Both the position numbers and the translations under genes were made by a program. Shown piece after piece: positions 1 to 10,435 of a stretch of DNA of 29,586 nucleotides; within the stretch, counting starts at the first letter, position 1, and every line of letters begins with the position of its first letter. Source of the stretch: Spirogloea muscicola (lineage: Eukaryota; Streptophyta; Zygnematophyceae; Spirogloeales; Spirogloeaceae); contig WELB01000117.1 of the NCBI GenBank assembly GCA_009602725.1, positions 1-29,586 of the forward strand, written 5' to 3'. Below the pieces are notes generated by a model, which made no database searches, was not told the DNA's origin, and worked only from the letters and a program-made list of their open reading frames with translations.

Positions 1-39
1 CCCTAAACCCTAAACCCTAAACCCTAAACCCTAAACCCT
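1..39. repeat. Telomere, CCCTAAA repeats
   Basis: Five and a half uninterrupted copies of CCCTAAA begin at base 1, so the window starts at a chromosome end, with the C-rich strand read inward. This unit (TTTAGGG on the other strand) is the land-plant and many-green-algae type. It differs from the TTTTAGGG unit of Chlamydomonas. The tract is short because the assembly stops there. Confidence 0.97.
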
Positions 40-42
40 CCT

Positions 43-305
43 ATTGTTTTTTGTTTCGAACCCCAAGTCCGTGTCCCAGATGCACGTTGTCCGAAGAAGC
101 AAGCCGCAAAGAAGCAAGCCCTTAATCCTAAACCCTAAACCCTAAACCCCTACACTAGTCCTAAATCCGCGAGCCTTAGCTCATTCTTTTTCTAACATTC
201 TTATCCTAAAAGCTTACTTCTTAAACCAACCTTCACATTGTTTTGTCTTTCGAACCCCAAGTCTGTGTCCCAAGATGCACGTAGTCTGAAGAAGCAAGCC
301 GCAAA
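43..305. repeat. Subtelomeric direct repeat, two copies
   Basis: Two diverged copies of a roughly 68-base unit lie at 43-110 and 237-305. Both contain tttcgaaccccaagtc, then gtgtccca, then gatgcacgt, then gaagaagcaagccgcaaa. The spacing is about 194 bases. The unit resembles a subtelomeric satellite monomer that would recur at other chromosome ends (inference). No coding sequence is visible before the kinesin stop codon at 507. Confidence 0.8.
124..150. repeat. Degenerate internal telomere repeat
   Basis: A second short tract of about three CCCTAAA units, one with an altered base, sits between the two copies of the subtelomeric repeat. This fits past telomere healing or recombination near the chromosome end. 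Confidence 0.8.
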
Positions 306-506
306 CAGGAAGCCTAAGCTCTTCATCTCACTCTAACACACATTGAATTTCTCATAAAGCATCGTGGATTTCATTGCATTAAGCTTGTTGAGGGCTACTT
401 TTGGTCAAAGGAGACACTGTCAGTTGAGCTGCCAAATACATCACAGCAAAAGGCTGACTGGTCGAATCTCCTGACACAGATGTTGAGGTGTTTGACACAG
501 ACGTAT

Positions 507-3500
507 TTATGCAGATAGGTCTAAGTTCCAGGCATCAACGGCCTTTTCCACACGTGAGAGCAGAGAAGTATTTGCACGCCGCTGTGGATCGGCGGTTGAA
601 CTCGCCTCAATAAGGGCATGCAGAGAGCGGGCAGAATTTTCATCCAGAATCTCAAGTTCAGTTGCGAGGTCGTGGCTGCTGTTGCCATACAAGTGCTCTT
701 CTGGCTGGGGTCGTTCTTGCTGGGCTGGTGCACCTAGTATTTGCACCATCGCTTGCACACAAGCAAATATAGTCTGCAACACCCACGTGCATGATTTGTG
801 CAATATTCTCTGCGTAAGCTACAGTGGTGATGCACATGCGAATCTTCAACCAGATTTGCAATGCGTCGGTTTTGTATACCTTGTTGACGATTACTATGCT
901 CGGTTGTTTGGTGATCTCCCGACTTTCAGCTGTGCCGCAAAACGGAATGAGACAAAGTGTCATTTGTGGTGGTCGAGGTATTGCAAGCGAGATGTCATTC
1001 ACTCCACACGGGCGTAGTCGTTATGAGATTGAAAGCCAGACGACGAGAGCAGCCAGTCTAGTTATTTGGTTGGCCTCAAGCACAGCAAGGGCAGGATGCA
1101 AGCAGTTGCAAGCCATGCTGATAGTGGGCCTGCCCATGGGTAACCTATTACGTACGCTGTGACTTGTGAATGCTCAGATTGAGCAATTGAGCACGCAATA
1201 CATTGCATTCCTCGACAGCTTTATCCAGTTGCTGCTGGAGAGTGCCACTTGGCCGCTGCTCATTCACAGTTGGCTCGTTTTTCACCTCTGCTGCCCTGAA
1301 AGCATCCACGGAAAATGCTACAGCGGCACAGCTTTCATGTCCTGACCAACCAGCTCTGATGCAAGATCAAAATGAGTTGACGCGGTCCTTATTACCTGGA
1401 CCAGACCTGTGCAACCAGTGGTGGTACAGGCATTGTAACGGGTCTGCAATTGCATATGCAAGTCGGAAGCGGTCATACCGTGCACCAAATCGCAAAGTGG
1501 AGAGTGTCTCTGCAGCGCTGAAGCTGCTGGGAGAGCAGCAACAAAGCAGGCAGGTCTGACAGTTTCCTCCCTTTTGCACGATGTATACAAGAGATGCTAG
1601 CGTTAGTGTAGCAGTTGCAGCAGCGCGTGGCCAGGGAGAAATGACCGAAGAAATCAACCATACTTCGGTATAGACCAACCGATCAAGGGACCAATTGACC
1701 AGGCCAACAGAACGAAGCTAACCAGAGTTTCTTGAAGGACTCGTGTTAGCTTTGAATCACGATAAGGGATGTGCCGGGATTTGCCTGGAGTCGTGCAGAG
1801 CTTGCATGAGCATATCTTTGGAGTTAGTGCAGCAACAATCAGTGAGTCTACTCCCAGAATGGCTGGGGTCTGCTTACCATCAGTCAGAGCGTTGATGACA
1901 TTGCCCAAGGCGGACAGTGACTTATTAATGGTTTTGGCCTCATCCACGAGGTGCCCATTTGCGCTTGACTTGACGACCTTCTCTGACCCAGCAAGGTCCA
2001 CAAAATGCAGCTTCCCGACTCTTACGCTGAAAAGGTAGACATGACACTTTGTGCACAGTAAGTCGTCAAGCGCACTGACTCAGCTCTGTGCTCAACTCAT
2101 TTACCAGTCTGTCTTTGCAACAAGCAGATGCTTCAAGAACAGTGTCACACGAGGGCTGATGCAGAGAGAAATGCGTTATCGGACGGAAGAAGGCAGACCT
2201 TCGATCGTCAATGCTCTCTTGCTGGATGGTCACCATATATACACAGTGGCTCCTGCTGCTCTCCTCATTCATGTCTGCAGGGCCATTTCAACAGAAAAAT
2301 GCTCCACAGCATGCAGGACAAGCAACACTGCTCTTATAATTTGCAGCCGAAGAATGATGATCAGTGCATGGTGAATATACCAGTCGCAGCCACAGCCCTA
2401 TTGATGATGCCAGCCTACAATACACCCCCACACGATGCACTCTGAGCACGGCAACAGAGCATAGCATCTGCAACAAAGTCCTCTTTCTCGATTTGTTATC
2501 AATAGCTTGATGCTGTACAGAGAGCAAGTCACTGGGCAAACAAGACACATCATCACCGCAACAAGAAGCTGCGTCATAAGCTGGAGTGAGCAACCTGCAG
2601 AAGCTTCTGCATCTCTGACTCCGTCTGCACAAAGGCCTACATCAAGCATGCCACGAGTGCTGTGAGCAGATGCCGCACCCATGCATCTACCATCAACTCA
2701 CGAGCGGGCTAGCAAGCAAGCAATGCCTAGGAGAGACTAAGGTAATGTCGCACAAGTGGGCATCCTTTAGCCAAAGCTAAAGTGACCACCTCTACATGCA
2801 AAGAGCAAACCTCTGTGGCACCCGCGATGTAGATGCCCTCATCCTTGCCCTCCTTGATCAGGAGGTTGTCCTTGTCGGTGTCGAGCAGGTCCCTGCTTCT
2901 CACAGTCACGCTGCACGAGTCTTCAATTGTCCTTGTTGGAGGTCACCGACTAAGTAAATGGATGAAGGCGAGGCACACATCTTGCTGGAGACCATATCCA
3001 GATGCTAGGTGCTTCCAAATTGTAACACTGAGAACGACAATGTACCTGATCCTCTCCTTGTATATCTCTACCTAGGAGATATCAGCAGAAGTTGTTGTTC
3101 ATTGACCACGTGACATGATGATCGAGAGCTCTTTGCAGAAGACAATCTATGAATTCTAAGTGTGCAGAACGCTGAATCTAAGTGTGGCTGGTGAAGTTCA
3201 CTAGTACCTAGGAGCATGCTCTGGCACAAGTCTAGTGTGTTTCTCGTGGGCAACAGGAGTCACCATGGCAAGCTTGATAACAAACTCCACTTTTGGATCC
3301 GCTGTTCTGATTGCAGCAAAGATTGCCTTAGCTAGCCTTGGCAAAATGCCATCATCAGGATGTCCAAGACTTACGCGCGGCCCCTGATTGGGCCCCTGAT
3401 TTGCAAGGGCATGGAAGAGCAGTCACTGGAGGTTCCGCTGCAGTATGGCGAGCTGCACATCAGCGGTGGTAGGCAGCAGCAGGGACAGATGCACAGAATT

Positions 3501-4208
3501 GTCTCGCGCGGGGAGCCACCTCCATTGTGTAAGTCTTCCCTGCCCCCGTCTACAGCGCAAGGAGATAGAGGTCACAACAAAGCAAGCAACACGTCGGAGA
3601 ATGATGGTGCACCAAATGTCTCAGTCTATTGAAATTGGATTACGGTGAAGATCCAGACTGAAGCATGGCCGTCAGGCTGAGTGCGAACCTGTCCATAGGC
3701 CAGTATGGAGCCATTGATTCCAACAAAAGCGCCTGCCAGGACAGGCGTTGCCATCAACTACGTAGCTACTAAGCGTTTGCAGCTGCGGAGCATTACAGTC
3801 GAGCTGTCTGCATGTGCAGGGACCGCTGAAAATACTGAGAGAAAAAGTGACCTCTGACAATCGGCTCAGCCACATAGTCGAAGACCTCAGCCTGCTGCGC
3901 GTCTGGGTAGAAGATGCGATTAAACGTGAAGGACAGGTTGCCTTCCCGGTCATTCTGCAGATGCGCAGGCCAGCGACAACGAGACTATGAGTGGTCAACG
4001 ACATGAGTGGCAAGGGGAATACTGTTGCTCACTGAGAGCATGTGATGGGGATGGGGACTCGGAGGTTCTGGGCATGCATGGTGAGGCCCGGTTTTACCTT
4101 CCAGGCAAAGGACTCGTTGGAAGCGCGCTGCACGCAGCTGCGCTGGTCCTCCGCCTTCTCGCGGCGGCTGGGAGGCCGGAAGCGCACGCACACCGAGACG
4201 CGGGCCAT
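507..4208 (-). CDS. Kinesin motor protein, short (kinesin-1-like)
   Basis: ATP-driven microtubule motor. Exons: 4208-4098, 3954-3852, 3732-3689, 3549-3520, 3383-3264, 3071-3046, 2892-2811, 2624-2595, 2414-2381, 2274-2199, 2026-1878, 1784-1723, 1570-1479, 1295-1156, 929-880, 773-507. They total 1416 nt (471 aa) with matching phases. Visible motifs are the N-terminal VCVRFRP, the P-loop TGAGKTYTM (about residues 87-95), switch I NEESSRSH (196-203), switch II DLAGSEK (229-235), [10 protein letters not shown], and the motor end [10 protein letters not shown] (near 320). About 150 residues follow, including a heptad-like Gln/Leu/Glu stretch. Most kinesin-1 heavy chains are about twice this length, so the stalk and tail are much reduced. 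Several exons are only 26-34 nt. It is the last gene before the telomere. The motor assignment is firm, the subfamily less so, and the last three exons rest on phase and composition. Confidence 0.94.
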
Positions 4209-4886
4209 GGGGGCAGCCTGCAGCCGCCTGCGGTGATCCGGTGGGGCGTAATCGGATCAGGCGGCCGAGGAGGTGGAGAGAATGCGGTTGCTGATATGAG
4301 ATGAAGTGGCTCTTCCCAAGGGGGCAAGGGCTGTGAACTGCCAGCCCGATAAGAAATGACAAGGTCCGAAGGGGCCAAATGCGCTGAAGAAGGAAGGAAA
4401 GGGGCTTGGGGTTAATATTTCTAAGAGCAGCTGTAAAAGGCAGGGACGCTCGGCCTGGAGCGTCGGAGCAGCGCCCTCGGCCCCCGCTTCTTCCTTTCTC
4501 TCTCTCTCCCTCTCTTTCGCCCTGCTTCCTTAGTCCCTCAAGTTTTCTGCTTCTGTGTAGCCCCATCGGCCCCCCTTCCGCCCTTATCCCCAATGCGATC
4601 AGCTCCTGCCAGCGGCAGTCGACATCTTTGGCTGTTTAGGCCCTCGTTTCCACACCCTCCTTCAGCATATTGTCACTCTAGGCTACGCTCGACATGCAGG
4701 TGTGTTTCCGGCTGAGAAGGGCTTGCCAGCAGCATATCTGTCGTTCTTGTGACGACGAGTTTCGGCCTGTTTGGAGCGTGCTCAGGCTAACGCTTTGCAC
4801 CAGAAAGCTGGGCGAGCTCTAGTTGGTAGCAGAAGGGCTTTGTGTCTGCCATGTAGTTTTCAAGCATTGATTAGCGGCCTTAATGT

Positions 4887-4915
4887 ATTGACCCGTGGTT
4901 ACTGAGCGGGTCAAT
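4887..4915. other. Perfect inverted repeat (hairpin), 9-bp arms
   Basis: ATTGACCCG at 4887-4895 is mirrored by CGGGTCAAT at 4907-4915 around an 11-base loop. It lies mid-way in the divergent intergenic region. It could be a protein-binding dyad or a piece of a mobile element; function unknown. Confidence 0.6.
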
Positions 4916-4950
4916 CTGCTCAATCTGCTGTAGGTTATGTACGTGATGTA

Positions 4951-4980
4951 CTTGCCTTTGTACTTGGCCATTTGGCCTTC
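4951..4980. repeat. Short dispersed motif with GGCCATTTGGCC core
   Basis: The string cttgcctttgtac, then tggccatttggcc, occurs here and again at 25769-25797 with a single difference. The core is itself palindromic. Both copies lie outside genes near other repeated sequence, which suggests fragments of one repeat family. Confidence 0.6.
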
Positions 4981-5130
4981 GTTTGTTGCAAATACACGTA
5001 GTTGCCTCGGCTTACTTTCCCGTTGATTTCATATGTACCACGCGGCTTCTCTCCTTCCGGCCCATTCAGACCTTGTACATTGTACATTGTAGGTAGCCCA
5101 TATCTTTTTGCGCTAATTTTTTGCCTTAAC

Positions 5131-5190
5131 AATTTTTTGGCTTGGATTGGCCTCCCTTCCATCGCATGCGCACAGCGCGCCTTCTCTCTC
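5131..5190 (+). repeat. Dispersed repeat, copy C
   Basis: About 60 bases starting aattttttggcttggattgg and ending gcgcgccttctctct. It matches copies at 8871-8930 and 27419-27480 with scattered substitutions. All three have the same orientation, and pyrimidine-rich sequence or another repeat follows. It is probably part of a transposable element or its solo remnant (inference). Confidence 0.65.
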
Positions 5191-5451
5191 CCTTTGGGCT
5201 GACCTCTTACAGCTATTGCCGTTAATTGGAAGAGCTTGGTTGTCTGGCTGGCAAGGGTGGTCTGGCTGGCAGGGTCTGGAACAACCAGCCCTCCGCCCTT
5301 GGCCCACCCTCGGTCCGCTTGGCGGCACAGCAGAACATGAGGCCTCGGCCCCTCATGACAGCCTGCCAGCGGCGGCCACGGCAGTGGTGGTTCTCGGTGC
5401 CCGCTGACCAGGGCGACGGGCAATGATGCGAGGAGCGCGCAAGGGCGGGCC

Positions 5452-8400
5452 ATGAATGGCTACAAGCCGGACGAGTTGGAGGTACGGCACGGTGTCAGGT
5501 GCTGGCTGTCATGCTTCACGTGCAGATCTGCAAGAAGAGGGACTCTCACACAAGCGCCCCCTTCTGGTGACGCGGGCAGCTGGCAGCTCTTGTGGGCGAC
5601 GGAAGTGGGCCTGATGGGAAGGGTCGACAGTCAGTGAGCCCGCACAGGCCATTGGTGGGAAGGTCGAGATCTGCAGAGCGCATCGTAGCTGCTGGAGGGG
5701 AGCCAATCCTTGACACAGGGGTCTCGCCTGCAGATGGCACTGCTTGCAGAACAAATGACGTGCCAGGGTGAGCCACATTGACGACTGTGAAAGGCTTCTT
5801 CGTGCACCAAGGCTTGCTCCTATATCATTGTGCAAGCACAGGGTGCACCCCTGCACAAAGCTGCATGCACAGTGACGCGGTTAGAAGTTGCTACCTTCAC
5901 CCAAATACACCGAGTCGTCCCCCGGAGTCTATGGCCTTTGCTTGACAGCCCTGCCTTTCATGCAGAAAGGGCAAGAAATTGTGGTGGCCAGGTATCCGTC
6001 ACATTCTGGGGCAGCTGCTTCTTGCAAACAAGCTCAGCATTCTACTGCTATTTGTGCCAGTGTCCATCGTAGGGAATGTTCTTGGCGTGGGTAAGGTGAG
6101 GATCTCAGTGCAGCTGTCGAGAGCGCAAACCAATGTTGATGAGTGATGGCAGGTAGTGTCCAGACTCAGGTTTCCATCGTGCACCAGATTGAAGTTTGAG
6201 GATTGCTGGCACCCATCCTGATATTGGCTCCACTTGTACTGCAGGGGTGGCTCTTCATCTTCAGTTTGTTTGGAATTGCTCCTCTTGCCGAGCGACTTGG
6301 GTTTGTCACGGAGTGAGTTGTCTATGCTTCACCTTGTTGTCCCTGCTGGCATGAGTTGTAAGCCCGCACAGTCTACTTGCTGTAGCCAGTTGCCTGCATA
6401 TCTTGAAGGTTGATGAGGTTTAGTGACTGTCACCGACTTTTACTTGTGCGTCTTTGTATACAGGCAACTCTCAACCTTTGTTGGGCCTACATGTGAGCAG
6501 CATAACCTGGCTTTCAATGGGTGCTGCACTCTGGATGGATTTGTTGTTTGCCCATGGTGCTACTGTGTCACTGACATGAGGAAGCATTTGGATCCCCTAT
6601 CTGGGCTGTACGCCTGAGGGGTCAAGTGCTGCTGTTGCAGAGGAGGCTTGCTCTCTAGCTGTTGGGCGTCTTAAGTAGTACGTGCTGATTTTGACCACAT
6701 TCAAGCGTTGTGCAGTGGGTGGGCTCCTGAATGCCACCTTTGGCAATGCCACGGAGATGATCATATCAATTTTCGCCTTGCAAAGCAACCTCGTCCGGGT
6801 TGTTCAACTATCACTTCTGGGGTCAATTTTGTCCAACATGCTGCTTGTCTTGGGGTGCGCCTTCTTCGCTGGCGGCTTACGGAAGCGGGAGCAACTTTTC
6901 AATAAGGTGTCAGACTTCAGCCTGCACTAGTCGAACTTTTGCTATCTTAAAAGCAGTGGCAGTGTGGCTGTTGATGACACTCTTCTCTGTGTCAAGATTG
7001 AAGTCATAAGAAGCCAAAGCTGGTGCTGGTTTGACTCAGTTCTGCCTACGTCCTCAGTTGCTCCTGTCCATGTTCCAGAGGTTCTTTGTAATCAAGCATG
7101 TCATGAATTCATGACAAGGAAGTAGGTTCATGAGCTCCAAGCATGCATGCTCTAATGTCAAGGGAAGAGGAGTCTATTTGAAGTAGGATAACGTACCTGG
7201 GTCCAAATAAGACGCACCTTCCCCTAGTTTTTCCCTCTGCTGGGCGGTTCATGTTGTTGTTGTTCACATAACATTGAAGCCTCCAAAGGACACACACGTG
7301 TTCCGCGTGTAACAGCTGGTCATGCATTGCTGGTGGCTTGGAGCAGACTGCTGCCATGGTCAACGCAGGGCTGTTGCTGATGGCTGTCATGGGCCTGGTA
7401 CTGCCTGCGGTGCTTCAAGCTACACATACAGAGATCAAAGAACGGTCGTCAGAGTTGGCCTTCTCGCGATTCTCTGCATGTGTAATGCTCGTGGCGTACG
7501 CCTTCTTCCTCTTCTTTCAGCTGAAGAGTCACAGCCACCTGTACGATGAGGTCAGTTTGATGACAGCTCCAGGCTTTTCCTCGTTCTTGGCATAGACTCA
7601 GCATCTTGAATACGTTCAAGAATACTGTACAGCTGTTGAAGTGTTGTTGCAGGGTTGTACTTAGAAGTTGGCCTCGCCACTAATTGCTCCAAAAATCAAC
7701 AGGAGTTGCCTGACATGGCAGTTGGAGAGGAACGAGAAAGCGCAGTGGAGGACAATGAGGAGCAAGTTTTGAGCTTCTGGGGCTGCACCGTCTGGCTCGG
7801 TGTTATAACCCTCTTCATCTCCATCCTCTCTGGATATCTTGTCATCTCAATTGAGGTACTAGGGCTTTTTGAGTGACGCATCTCCTGTTCTGGCGCCCCA
7901 ATACCTTGCCATCTGAGGTTGCTACATCTTTGTGTCAATCTTCATGCAGGTCATGTCTCCTGTGGACTCTCGCCTTCGATTGTCAGCAATTGTCAGCATT
8001 TGATGAGCGCGTTGCTTGGCTTGCTGCATGCCTGCAGGGTGCCGCTGAATTGTGGAATATACCAGTTGCCTTCATCAGTGTGATCATGTTGCCCATTGTT
8101 GGCAATGCAGCAGAGCATGCATCTGCAATATTGTTTGCTATGAAGGATAAACTGGTGAGCTCAGCTGTCCCCTGGGAGCGAGACCACTTGTTTGTGATTG
8201 TTGACCAGGGCTTGAGTGTTTGCACCTTCTTACAGTGAATGCGAGCTTTAAGTTGCCCATGTCATCTCTCCTTTTAGCTTGCACAAGAGCTGCATCATCA
8301 TGTAGTGCTATTCCTAAATTGCAAGCATGTCGGTGGCTTGTCACTGCAGGACATCTCTCTCGGGGTTGCTATTGGCTCTTCGACACAAATCGCCATGTTT

Positions 8401-9655
8401 GCTGTCAGTCTCTACTCCGCTTACATGGTGCAAGCTATAGTATGGCGCGTGGCAGGTCACTGACCCTGATACGAGCAATAGGTGCAGGGCAGATTTTACA
8501 AATGCTCTCTTGCAGGCGTATACATCATCTTGAGACGTGCTTCTGTTACCACAGATACCTTTCTGCGTGGTCATAGCATGGTGCATGGATGTGGACATGG
8601 ACCTCAACTTCCACATCTTTGAGACTGCTACCTTGTTCATAACAGTGATAGTCGTCACTGTTCTTCTGCAGGTCAGTGCAAAGGGCAAAGCCTGCTTCAG
8701 GCAGGCTTGCTTCTGATTCCCTATGACTCTCTCATCTGGCAGGCTCGCTTTGAGTTTTGTCAGTCAGCCCTTCAGTTGTACCATGGTACTGGTTCGTGTC
8801 ACATAATGTCAATCGTCATTGCAGCAGGAAGTCCTCGGTTGCTCATCGCCAATTCCCTTGCTTTCTTTTCAATGTATTGGCTTGAAGTGGCCACGCTTTC
8901 ATTCCATGCGCACCGCGCGCCTTCTCTCTTTTCTCGTTGCCTTCCTTCCACCTGCCTCCACTCTCCCTCTACGCTCCCTCTGCCTCTCCCTCTCCCTCTC
9001 CCTCTCCATGTGTCTCTCTTTTGCTCCCTCTCCGTCTCCCCATTCTCCTCCCTCTCCTGTCCCCCTCCCTCTCCGCCTCTCTCTCCCCCTTCCTCTCTCG
9101 CTCCCCCCTTCCCTCTCTCTCCTCCCCTCCCTCTCTCTCTTCCATTCCTGGTCCTCTCTCCCTCTCTTCCTCTCCCTTCCACCCCCCCCCCCCCCCCCCC
9201 CCCCCCTTCTTCCTACACTTTTGCAGCCTCACCTATACGTCTGTCTGTCTGCCTGTGAGTCGGTCTCTCAGATGCCATTACTGTCTGATACACACGCAAC
9301 AACTTCAATAGCATTCTGTCAACGCATTCAGTTCTGGACATGGCTAGCTCACGAGCTCTTAGCCCTGTGCGTTGCCCATGTCTTGTGGGCTATCACTGAT
9401 TGCATCTCCTATTCTCAAAAGCTGCTTGTTGGGTCGTGATTGTGACTGTTTGTCAATTTCCATATCCTGCAGGAGGGACAGGCGAACTACTTCAAGGGTC
9501 TTATGCTAGTTCTCTGCTACCTGATTGTTGCAGCGAGCTTCTTTGTCCATCGCGATACAGACAAGAATGACGACAAGCATAACAGGTCGCAACCTCAGAC
9601 GTGGCTAGCCTGTCTCCTGTGCCACTCTGCCGAGATGCCTGCTACATTCAATTAA
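5452..9655 (+). CDS. CAX: Ca2+/H+ antiporter (CAX family)
   Basis: Cation/proton exchanger, expected in the vacuolar or another endomembrane, loading Ca2+ (or Mn2+) into the compartment against H+. Exons: 5452-5481, 5631-5767, 5966-6086, 6245-6312, 6464-6492, 6716-6906, 7347-7550, 7703-7855, 8038-8154, 8350-8403, 8555-8671, 9473-9655. They sum to 1404 nt (467 aa), normal for the family. Both cation-binding repeats are present: [13 protein letters not shown] (about 130-142) and [20 protein letters not shown] (about 319-338). Other family blocks are [22 protein letters not shown], split here as [14 protein letters not shown] and LVLGCAFF, then [17 protein letters not shown] and [19 protein letters not shown]. 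An acidic segment ([13 protein letters not shown]) separates the two halves, as in other CAX proteins. The first three exons are the least certain part of the model. The last intron carries repeat copy A and a poly-C run. Confidence 0.95.
8871..8930 (+). repeat. Dispersed repeat, copy A (inside CAX last intron)
   Basis: Begins aatgtattggcttgaa and ends caccgcgcgccttctctctt. It is close to copy B at 27419-27480 and more diverged from copy C at 5131-5190. It sits in the 801-base last intron of the CAX gene, directly before the polypyrimidine tract, so the intron probably grew by insertion of this element. Confidence 0.7.
8931..9206 (+). repeat. Polypyrimidine tract ending in a 26-base C run
   Basis: About 250 bases are almost purely C and T, rich in ctccct and ctctc units, and end in an unbroken run of C at about 9181-9206. 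Translated frames across it are low-complexity Ser/Pro/Leu (or Arg/Glu/Gly on the other strand) and are not genes. The C-run length is likely to be unreliable in the assembly. Confidence 0.85.
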
Positions 9656-10435
9656 TGTCATTCAGCTGACAAGCATGGCTGGGCTTGCGCAGGTGATGAA
9701 GTCTGCGCAGACAGCAAAGCATTCGTCCTTATGCCCTCGGATACTTGGGCTGAGCAAGGCAAGGAGACAGTTGTGCTTTGTTAACCACCTTGTGCTTTGA
9801 TAACCACCTTGCACCACACAAATGGACATCCTAGCGATGACATACAGCAGGCACATCTGCGAGCTCTTGAGTGTGTGCATCCTTAGCTTGCCATGCTCTG
9901 ACAATCAAGTCAAGAGCAGGTTGTTATAAGGTATGCAATCGCTGAGCAGGCCAGCGTAAAGAATGCACGGATGGCCGTGCCCTCACTTGCTGTGAGGGCG
10001 CAGCCCACTCCGTGTTTAGTCGTTAGCTTGCTCGCATGGGCAACTGCTGTGCTTAGAATGCTGTAGCCATCGCTTGCTGTCACTTCACAACACAGGTCAC
10101 CTATCCAGGCTCAGCACGAGAGCAAAATTGCTCCTGCGGGCTTTACTCTCAGCAGCCCTGCGAATGTCCACACCATCTGCTCTGATGCTTTTATAGCAAG
10201 TCCAGGAGGTGTAGGCGCTCAGCCTGTTTGGCGAGCAGACAGGTAGTAGCTGGCCAACTCTTGCACGGCACAGGTCAGACGAGTCAATGGCAATCCAGCA
10301 AAGCAGTGGGATCGAGCTGGCTGTCTCACACGGCCGCAAGGCTGTTCGTTTCTTGGAGGAAGTGGCGCAATGCCCTCTCTGGAGTTTGACAATGCTAGTC
10401 TTCATCAGACTGCTGGCAGGCTTGAGCTGATGGTC
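9656..10435. other. Convergent intergenic region, no gene seen
   Basis: Lies between the stop codons of CAX (+) and the EXORDIUM-like gene (-), so it holds both 3' untranslated regions and terminators. A short tandem duplication of ttgtgcttt(g/t)ataaccacctt-like sequence is near 9775-9810. I see no convincing exon. Confidence 0.5.

Larger units (their letters stand above)
4209..5451. promoter_or_regulatory. Divergent intergenic region, kinesin and CAX promoters
   Basis: About 1.2 kb separates the start codons of two divergently transcribed genes. It holds a pyrimidine-rich tract (about 4486-4560), a perfect hairpin (4887-4915) and a copy of the dispersed repeat (5131-5190). Open frames on both strands here have no recognisable domain and look like chance. 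No TATA box is obvious. Both promoters must lie here, but I cannot place them. Confidence 0.5.

Noticed and set aside
3985-4593. 202-codon minus-strand frame upstream of the kinesin start
   Set aside because: Overlaps kinesin exon 1 in a different frame; Pro/Arg/Ser-rich with no domain, whereas VCVRFRP in the other frame is diagnostic of kinesin.
5521-5575. Possible extra CAX exon after exon 1
   Set aside because: In the phase required it runs into a TGA before a workable donor; skipping it (intron 5482-5630) gives a phase-consistent model.
8707-9439. Long open frames on both strands (Ser/Pro/Leu-rich plus, Arg/Glu/Gly-rich minus) across 8.7-9.4 kb
   Set aside because: They are produced by the polypyrimidine tract and poly-C run inside the last CAX intron; CAX exons on both sides splice across them in phase.
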